Source of the DNA: Bacteroidota bacterium
GTDB taxonomy: Bacteria > Bacteroidota > Rhodothermia > Rhodothermales > UBA10348
NCBI GenBank assembly: GCA_029262835.1
Contig: JAJCYQ010000099.1
Location: 21,256-85,255, forward strand
DNA: 64,000 nucleotides
Direction: 5' to 3'
Position numbers and translations under genes: made by a program. The notes under the pieces are model-generated. The model searched no databases. It had not been told where the DNA came from and was given only the letters and a program-made list of their open reading frames with translations. The stretch's first letter is position 1. Each line of letters opens with the position of its first letter. This document shows positions 58,918 to 64,000 of this stretch, one piece after another.

Positions 58918-59901
58918 CTACCCGGAAATTCCCATAGAGGAAGAACCCTTCGAGGAAGAACCCTTCGACGAAGACCCGGCAGCAGACGACCCGGCTGCCT
59001 CCTGCGCAGCTGGCACGCGGAAGCGCCAGGCGCCGACGATCCCGATCGTGATCAGGACGACCGATATCACTTCGGCCTGCGTAACGTCCATGCCGAAGAG
59101 CGGGAACGTGTTGTTCACGCGGATCTGCTCAATCAGCAGGCGCTCGGTGCCGCTCATGATCAGGTAGACGAAAAACAGCCAGCCCGCCCGAAAGCGGTGG
59201 TCGCGCATGATCCAGAGCACGCCGAAAATGAGCGACGATGCCACGAACTCGTAAATCGGCGTCGGGTAGACGGGCGCGGCCGAGAGGTCGCGGCCCAGGA
59301 TGTTGTTGGCGTAGTCTTCCGCCCAGAGCCACATCGGAAACCAGTCCGGCCGGGCTGCCATATCGGCCGCAATGCCCCAGTCGCCATCGCCCGAAAGGTG
59401 GCAGCCAATGCGCCCAATGCCGTAGGCAATCATGAGGCCGGGCGCGACGGCATCCGCGACGCGGCCCACCGAGAGCCCCTTTTTGCGCGTGTAGTGCACG
59501 ACCGCCCAGGCCGCAACCACAAGACCGCCGTAGAAAGTGAAGCCGCCGGACGAGAAGAGCATGTCGCCGGGCGCCATCATGAAATCGTTCAGATTCTCCA
59601 GAATGTGGAAGAATTTGGCGCCCACGAAGCCCACGAAAATGGCCAGCATGATGTACGTGCCGACCAGATATGACGGACTCGCCGTAATGAGCCGCTTCTT
59701 GTTCTTGCCCTTGGGCGCGTTTGGATCCTCAATGCGCACGCCGCTCAGCATGCCCTGGCCGTAGAGCCGGTCGAATTCCTTCTGCAGCACCCAGGCGGCC
59801 GTCATGGCGCCGAGTGCGACCATGAACCCGAACGAATAAATGGGCAGCGGAAGCGAAAATCCAAAAACGTCCTGGAAAATGTCGCTCAGGCGGGGATACA
59901 T
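58918..59901 (-). CDS. lgt: Prolipoprotein diacylglyceryl transferase
   Basis: A 327-residue multispan protein. GRIGCHLSGDGDWG (about 155-170) is the Lgt signature region, and FGFMVALGAMTAAWVLQKEF and ERLLIEQIRVNNTFPL flank it. It attaches diacylglycerol to lipobox cysteines in the inner membrane. The C-terminus carries a low-complexity tail of Gly-Ser-Ser-Ser-Lys units built by a 15-bp repeat (58937-58966). The next gene, rlmB, starts at its stop. Confidence 0.95.
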   Translation of the reverse strand: MYPRLSDIFQDVFGFSLPLPIYSFGFMVALGAMTAAWVLQKEFDRLYGQGMLSGVRIEDPNAPKGKNKKRLITASPSYLVGTYIMLAIFVGFVGAKFFHILENLNDFMMAPGDMLFSSGGFTFYGGLVVAAWAVVHYTRKKGLSVGRVADAVAPGLMIAYGIGRIGCHLSGDGDWGIAADMAARPDWFPMWLWAEDYANNILGRDLSAAPVYPTPIYEFVASSLIFGVLWIMRDHRFRAGWLFFVYLIMSGTERLLIEQIRVNNTFPLFGMDVTQAEVISVVLITIGIVGAWRFRVPAAQEAAGSSAAGSSSKGSSSKGSSSMGISG

Positions 59902-59917
59902 GGGCAGTACGGGAAGT

Positions 59918-61213
59918 TCATGTGGCGGCGGAAAGCAGACCAGGCAACCCGCTGAGCGGAACGCTCTGCTGCTCGCCCGTGTCCATCTGTTTCAGTTGGG
60001 CCATGCCAGCGTCGAGCTCCGCATCTCCCAGAATAACTACGCGCCGCGCCTGCTGCCGGTTCGCTTCGCGCATTTGCGCCTTCATGGAGCGCCCTTTGAG
60101 GTCGTAGACGACGGAGAGGCCCGACTGCCGCCACGCGCGAATGAGCGGGAAGGCATGGTCGGTCGCGCGATCGCCGAGCGTGACCACGAACACGTCTGGC
60201 GCCGCTGCTTCCGGCAGCACGATGCCTGCCGCCTCGAGCGCCAGAAAGAGTCGCTCCATGCCCGCCGCGAAGCCGACGGCCGGGACCTCCTGTTTCGATC
60301 CGATTTCGCTCGCCAGCAGGTCGTAACGCCCGCCGCCGGCGAGCGTCGACTGCGCGCCGAGCACCGGGGAATCGATCTCAAACGCCGTGCGCGTATAATA
60401 ATCGAGCCCCCGGACCAGGAACGGATCCTCTTCGAACGACAGGCCGGCCGCCTCGAGGTGTTTTTTCACGTCCTTGTAGTGCGCTCGGCTCTCCTCATCA
60501 ATGAAGTCGAGCATGACGGGCGCCGCCTCGAGCAGCTTTCGCTCGGCCTCACTCTTGGTATCCAGGATGCGCAGCGGATTCGATTCCAGTCGCTCGCGGC
60601 TCGTTTCCGACAGCTGACCCGCGAGCGGCCGCAGGTATGCCGTAAGCGCCGCCTTGTAGGCCGGACGCGTGGCCGCCGTGCCGAGCGAGTTGAGCCGCAC
60701 GGTAAAGTCTGTCAGCCCCAGTTCGCGGTAGATGTCAACCGCCAGCAGGATGGTTTCGGCGTCGGCCCGGGCATCGTCCGCACCGATGTACTCGGTCCCG
60801 AACTGGTGGAACTGGCGGTATCGGCCCTTCTGGGGCCGCTCGGCCCGAAAACACGGCCCGACGTAAAACAGCCGCTGCACGCCCCCGAGCTGCGCCAGGT
60901 GATGCTGCAGGTAAGCCCGCATGACGGGCGCTGTGACTTCCGGGCGGAGCACATAGTGCGCATCTCCCCGCTCGAAAGCGAACATTTCTTTCGATACGAT
61001 GTCGGTCAGCTGGCCAATACCCCGCGCAATGAGGGCCGTCGGCTCCAGGATGGGCGTCCGGATTTCACGGACGCCGTGCCGCTGCATGACGCGCCGGATG
61101 GTGCCTTCCACGTGCTGCCAGGCGTGACTGGGCGCTACCGTACCCGCCGAGCTCGACTGCGCATCGGGCAGGATGTCGAACGTTCCGGGAATGGTCTGGA
61201 AGGAATCACTCAT
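59918..61213 (-). CDS. hisS: Histidyl-tRNA synthetase
   Basis: About 431 residues from the ATG at 61213 (MSDSFQTIPGTFDILPDAQS); 36 bp upstream frame is dropped. Class II motif 2 lies in FRAERPQKGRYRQFHQFGTE, LVRGLDYYTRTAFEID is the His-specific motif A, and GGGRYDLLASEIG with AAGMERLFLALE form motif 3. It charges tRNA-His. The start overlaps the ptsN-like gene stop by 8 bp. Confidence 0.97.
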   Translation of the reverse strand: MSDSFQTIPGTFDILPDAQSSSAGTVAPSHAWQHVEGTIRRVMQRHGVREIRTPILEPTALIARGIGQLTDIVSKEMFAFERGDAHYVLRPEVTAPVMRAYLQHHLAQLGGVQRLFYVGPCFRAERPQKGRYRQFHQFGTEYIGADDARADAETILLAVDIYRELGLTDFTVRLNSLGTAATRPAYKAALTAYLRPLAGQLSETSRERLESNPLRILDTKSEAERKLLEAAPVMLDFIDEESRAHYKDVKKHLEAAGLSFEEDPFLVRGLDYYTRTAFEIDSPVLGAQSTLAGGGRYDLLASEIGSKQEVPAVGFAAGMERLFLALEAAGIVLPEAAAPDVFVVTLGDRATDHAFPLIRAWRQSGLSVVYDLKGRSMKAQMREANRQQARRVVILGDAELDAGMAQLKQMDTGEQQSVPLSGLPGLLSAAT

Positions 61214-61676
61214 CGAGCAGGTGGTTTTCTGCGTCTTCGATGGCGGCAAAGAGCTCGTCGTCGCTTTTGGCAGCCAGCATGCGGCGGCGCACCGCCTCCT
61301 GGTTCATGAGGCGCGAAATCCGGCTCAGGATCTTGACGTGCTGGCTCTTGGCTTCCGGAATCCCGAGTACCAAAAACACGATCTGCACGGGGAGATCATC
61401 GACAGCATCGAACGGAACAGGCTCGGACAGCACGGCGAGCGCCGCTACGGTTTCCGTCACGCCCTTGGTCTTGGCATGCGGCAGCGCCAGCCCCTTGCCG
61501 ACGCCTGTCGACATGGAACGCTCGCGCGCCTCCACGTCATGGCGCACGCTCGCCATGTCGGTAATCTGCGGCCGGCCAGAGACCAGATCGAGCATGGCGG
61601 CCATAAGCTCCTCTTTGTCACGGACCGTGAGCCCTACTGTGACCGATTCGGGAGCGAGAAATTGACTAACGCTCAT
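61206..61676 (-). CDS. ptsN: PTS IIA-like (PtsN-type) regulatory protein
   Basis: A 156-residue EIIA-Ntr-type protein. GVGKGLALPHAKTKGVTETV holds the phosphorylatable His (near residue 68), and VPFDAVDDLPVQIVFLVLGI and ILSRISRLMNQEAVRRRMLA complete the fold. It receives phosphate from an NPr-like protein or acts as a nitrogen or potassium regulator; no other PTS genes are nearby. Overlaps the rluA stop by 11 bp and the hisS start. Confidence 0.9.
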   Translation of the reverse strand: MSVSQFLAPESVTVGLTVRDKEELMAAMLDLVSGRPQITDMASVRHDVEARERSMSTGVGKGLALPHAKTKGVTETVAALAVLSEPVPFDAVDDLPVQIVFLVLGIPEAKSQHVKILSRISRLMNQEAVRRRMLAAKSDDELFAAIEDAENHLLDE

Positions 61677-62886
61677 GACGTATTATTTTTTCGAGGACGG
61701 TAGACATGTCATGCGGAGGTTCAGCCTCGAAATATACTTCGCTCCCGGTCCCCGGATGAACAAATCCTATTGAAACCGCATGCAGGGCCTGGCGCGGGCA
61801 GACGGCCATGATCTCCTTGTAGAAGGACCGCTCCGTGCCCCCCGGGATGTTATCGGGAATGCGATCTCCTCCGTATACCGAATCTCCAAAAATGGGCCGA
61901 CCCAGGTGGCGGGCGTGCACACGAATCTGGTGCGTACGGCCGGTTTCGAGCCGAAACTCAACGAGCGACGTGTACTCGAAATGCTCCAGCACGCGGTAGT
62001 GCGTCACGGCGTGCTTGCCCGTACCCTCGGACGTGACCGTCATGCGGCGGCGGTCGCGCGGATCGCGCCCGAGCCAGGTGTCGAGCGTCCCCTCGGCTTC
62101 TTCTGGATGCCCCCACAGGAGCGCCCTGTACCGCCTTTTGATGGTGTGACGGGCGAACTGGTCGGCCAGTCTGGCGTGGACATGATCGCTCTTGGCGACC
62201 ACAAGCAGCCCACTGGTATCTTTGTCAATACGGTGCACAATGCCAGGCCTGAGCACCACATCCCCATCGAACCGGGGCGCCGCATTGACGGTCGAGAGCG
62301 GGAGGTTCGCGGGGGCGTCGTCTCCGTCGTCGAGCTCCGGGTCGGGATTGTCCGGGTCGGGGCCGGTGGCGTCGGCGTCATCGTGGTCGGCGGCGTCGGC
62401 GTCTTCGTGGTCGGTGGCCGCGCCCTCTCCCTCCTCCAGCGAAAACGAATGCCCGCCCAGGTGGTGCAGCAGCCCGTGCAGGAGCGTGCCCGTGCGGTGT
62501 CCATGAGCCGGATGCACGACAAGACCCGCGGGCTTGTTGACAACGAGCAGATCGCTGTCCTCATACACGATGTCAAGCGCCATGGGCTCGGGCGCGATTT
62601 CAAGGCGCGGCGGGCGCGGGAGTGTACATATAATGGTATCGCCTGCCATGACGGGCTGCGAGACCTTGCTTGCAACCTGGCCGCTTACCACAACGCGCCC
62701 CTGCCTTATGCCCCGCTGCACCTTCGTCCGCGTGGCATTCTGTATGAACCCGGTCAGATACACATCCAGCCGTTCGTTTTCCCGATAGCCCGGCGGGACC
62801 TCGAAAATGAGCGTGGCCTCTTCCGGCGGCGATCCTTCGCCCGTCGCGTTTCCGCTGATCGCAGTGTCCTTCTTTTTCGCTCCCAT
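61666..62886 (-). CDS. RluA-family pseudouridine synthase with acidic insert
   Basis: About 406 residues from the ATG at 62886 (MGAKKKDTAISGNATGEGSP). S4-like part (GYRENERLDVYLTGFIQNAT) precedes the catalytic domain. VLRPGIVHRIDKDTSGLLVV has the catalytic Asp in the R-x-D-x-x-T-S-G motif, and FRLETGRTHQIRVHARHLGR follows. An Asp/Ala-rich insert of about 40 residues (around TDHEDADAADHDDADATG) interrupts the early catalytic domain. It modifies uridines in rRNA or tRNA. RluD is the likely subtype. Confidence 0.92.
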   Translation of the reverse strand: MGAKKKDTAISGNATGEGSPPEEATLIFEVPPGYRENERLDVYLTGFIQNATRTKVQRGIRQGRVVVSGQVASKVSQPVMAGDTIICTLPRPPRLEIAPEPMALDIVYEDSDLLVVNKPAGLVVHPAHGHRTGTLLHGLLHHLGGHSFSLEEGEGAATDHEDADAADHDDADATGPDPDNPDPELDDGDDAPANLPLSTVNAAPRFDGDVVLRPGIVHRIDKDTSGLLVVAKSDHVHARLADQFARHTIKRRYRALLWGHPEEAEGTLDTWLGRDPRDRRRMTVTSEGTGKHAVTHYRVLEHFEYTSLVEFRLETGRTHQIRVHARHLGRPIFGDSVYGGDRIPDNIPGGTERSFYKEIMAVCPRQALHAVSIGFVHPGTGSEVYFEAEPPHDMSTVLEKIIRHER

Positions 62887-63010
62887 CACATTTTTCCAGG
62901 TACAATTTTTTTGCCACAGAAGTGCGGCAGCGGCGCAACTTTCAGCTGCGGGTCCCGTCATGCATTATTACAAGACGGAGCGCCCGGTGGCAACCCGGGT
63001 TTCTCCCTCC

Positions 63011-64000
63011 TCATGCAAGCCGGTCGCCTGGTGGGGTCGACCGGCTTGCTATTTTTTTGCGCGTTTCCCGCGCGGCGCCAGTGCGCCCGTAGCGCCCGCC
63101 TGGCAGGATCCGCACCAGCCCCAGTCCCTCCAGACGGGTCAATCCCGACCAGAACGCCGAGGGCAAGATACGCGCCTCGTCCATTATGGCTTCCGGCGTG
63201 CGCTCCGATCGAGCGAGCGCCGCAAGAATACCTCGCTCCGCAGTAGTCAAATCTTCCGGCAGCGGCGCCTCTGTGCGCCCGGCCGCTCCTCGATCTTCGG
63301 CCCCACTGGATTCGCTCCGGCCCGTTGTCCCGCCGGACGAGCCAGTTCGATTGACGCCGCTGCCTGCGCCCGTGCTCGCGCCGCCCGCATTCTCGCCGCC
63401 CGCGTTCTCGCCAGCTCCGCCTTCGCCCTCCCCCACGATCTTCGGCAGACAGCCCGCAAAGCGGAGCCGCTCCACCAGATCCATCGGCGAAACGACGACG
63501 CCGGCACCGTCGGCAATGAGGCGGTTTGTACCCCGCGCCATGGGCATCTCAATACTGCCCGGGACAGCGAATACCTCCCTGTCCTGCTCCCTGGCGCGCG
63601 CCGCCGTGACAAGCGCACCGCCACTGTCATAGGCTTCCACGACGACGGTCGCCTTGCAGAGCCCACTGATAATCCGGTTGCGGCGAGGAAAGTGCCACGG
63701 CGCAGGCTTCGCGCCCGGCAAAAATTCCGACACGAGCACGCCCTCGTCCCCAATGCGCTTCTGCAGCGAGCGGTTGCCACCTGGATAGGCGCGCCCCGGA
63801 CCACAACCCATGACGGCCACCGTGCTGCCACCTTCCACAAGCGCTCCTTTGTGGGCAGCGGCGTCAATACCATAGGCCAGCCCGCTGACCACGCACGCTC
63901 CAGCCGCGACCAGGGCGCCGGACAGCATGTAGGCTGTCCGGCGCCCGGATTCCGAACATTTCCGCGTACCCACGACGGCCACGCAGAACTGATGGAGCAT
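63011..64000 (-). CDS. dprA: DNA processing protein DprA (N-terminus beyond the window)
   Basis: A frame of 329 residues, open at the right window edge. VAVVGTRKCSESGRRTAYML is the Rossmann-like start of the DprA fold, VVSGLAYGIDAAAHKGALVE and VLVSEFLPGAKPAPWHFPRR NRIISGL the ssDNA-binding core. A Gly/Asn/Ala-rich linker (GENAGGENAGG and following) leads to a C-terminal winged helix. DprA loads RecA on incoming single-stranded DNA in transformation. The N-terminal SAM-like part lies outside the window. Confidence 0.93.
   Translation of the reverse strand: MLHQFCVAVVGTRKCSESGRRTAYMLSGALVAAGACVVSGLAYGIDAAAHKGALVEGGSTVAVMGCGPGRAYPGGNRSLQKRIGDEGVLVSEFLPGAKPAPWHFPRRNRIISGLCKATVVVEAYDSGGALVTAARAREQDREVFAVPGSIEMPMARGTNRLIADGAGVVVSPMDLVERLRFAGCLPKIVGEGEGGAGENAGGENAGGASTGAGSGVNRTGSSGGTTGRSESSGAEDRGAAGRTEAPLPEDLTTAERGILAALARSERTPEAIMDEARILPSAFWSGLTRLEGLGLVRILPGGRYGRTGAARETRKKIASRSTPPGDRLA
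63015..63058 (+). terminator. Perfect plus-strand terminator inside the 3' end of dprA
   Basis: GCAAGCCGGTCG and CGACCGGCTTGC form a perfect 12-bp stem with an 11-nt loop, followed on the plus strand by TATTTTTTT. It covers the last codons of dprA, which is encoded on the minus strand. It would stop antisense transcription entering dprA. On the minus strand no T-run follows. Confidence 0.75.

Noticed and set aside
1..64000. tRNA and rRNA genes
   Set aside because: No tRNA cloverleaf arms or rRNA signature stretches were recognised by reading; a covariance search was not possible.

Overview
The window looks like a high-GC member of the Bacteroidota/Rhodothermota group. Signs are a UpxY-type antiterminator, a TAnnTTTG-type -7 box (43750-43757), WlbA/WbpB-type sugar oxidoreductases, LolA and YbhN-like genes, and operons with weak Shine-Dalgarno signals and many ATGA overlaps. 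No rRNA, tRNA or CRISPR array was recognised. By eye, the first 23 kb are clearly less GC-rich than the right-hand housekeeping half, which suggests the polysaccharide locus was acquired. The genus cannot be read from the sequence.

Region 1 (1-23 kb, all minus strand) is a surface-polysaccharide locus. It holds a Wzc-type autokinase with a Gly-Tyr tail, an SLBB export protein, an ABC transporter, sugar epimerase, two DegT aminotransferases, an AsnB-type amidotransferase, three formyltransferase-fold proteins, a HisF/HisH/WbuX amidination set, two polysaccharide-deacetylase-like proteins, a WbqC protein, an O-antigen-polymerase-like membrane protein and three GT4 glycosyltransferases (one cut by the left edge). 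Region 2 (23-29.6 kb) adds GDP-mannose dehydratase, UDP-glucose dehydrogenase, a WlbA/WbpB oxidoreductase and the sulfate-activation genes cysD-cysNC. The cysD gene is preceded by a DUF2061 gene broken by one in-frame stop. Together these predict an amidinated and/or N-formylated aminosugar polymer, with PAPS available for sulfation.

Region 3 (29.6-37 kb) is a dense toxin-antitoxin (TA) island: UPF0175, two DUF433 genes, DUF5615, DUF4926, a duplicated HEPN plus unknown-partner pair, vapBC, a DUF4143 ATPase and DUF4160-HTH. It is bracketed by two inverted half-elements, each made of seven TGGCGC-type sites, six of them in an exact 21-bp period. The same architecture recurs in two compact elements without genes at 44481-45070 and 45192-45762 (14 sites each). 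The simplest reading is one previously unrecognised family of intergenic elements, present both empty and loaded with TA genes.

Region 4 (37-43.8 kb) holds an epimerase and cysH translationally coupled to a second DUF4143 ATPase that has a five-copy 22-bp iteron array in front of it. Next come a RES-Xre TA pair with a long palindromic operator and a small UpxY-sulfotransferase-GT4 operon. Region 5 (43.8-64 kb) is mostly housekeeping: NYN nuclease, metG, a CadC-like regulator, a serine hydrolase, hisA, a class V aminotransferase, LolA-YbhN-M1-like genes, rlmB, lgt, hisS, ptsN, rluA and dprA (cut by the right edge). Several of these proteins carry short in-frame tandem-repeat or low-complexity expansions.
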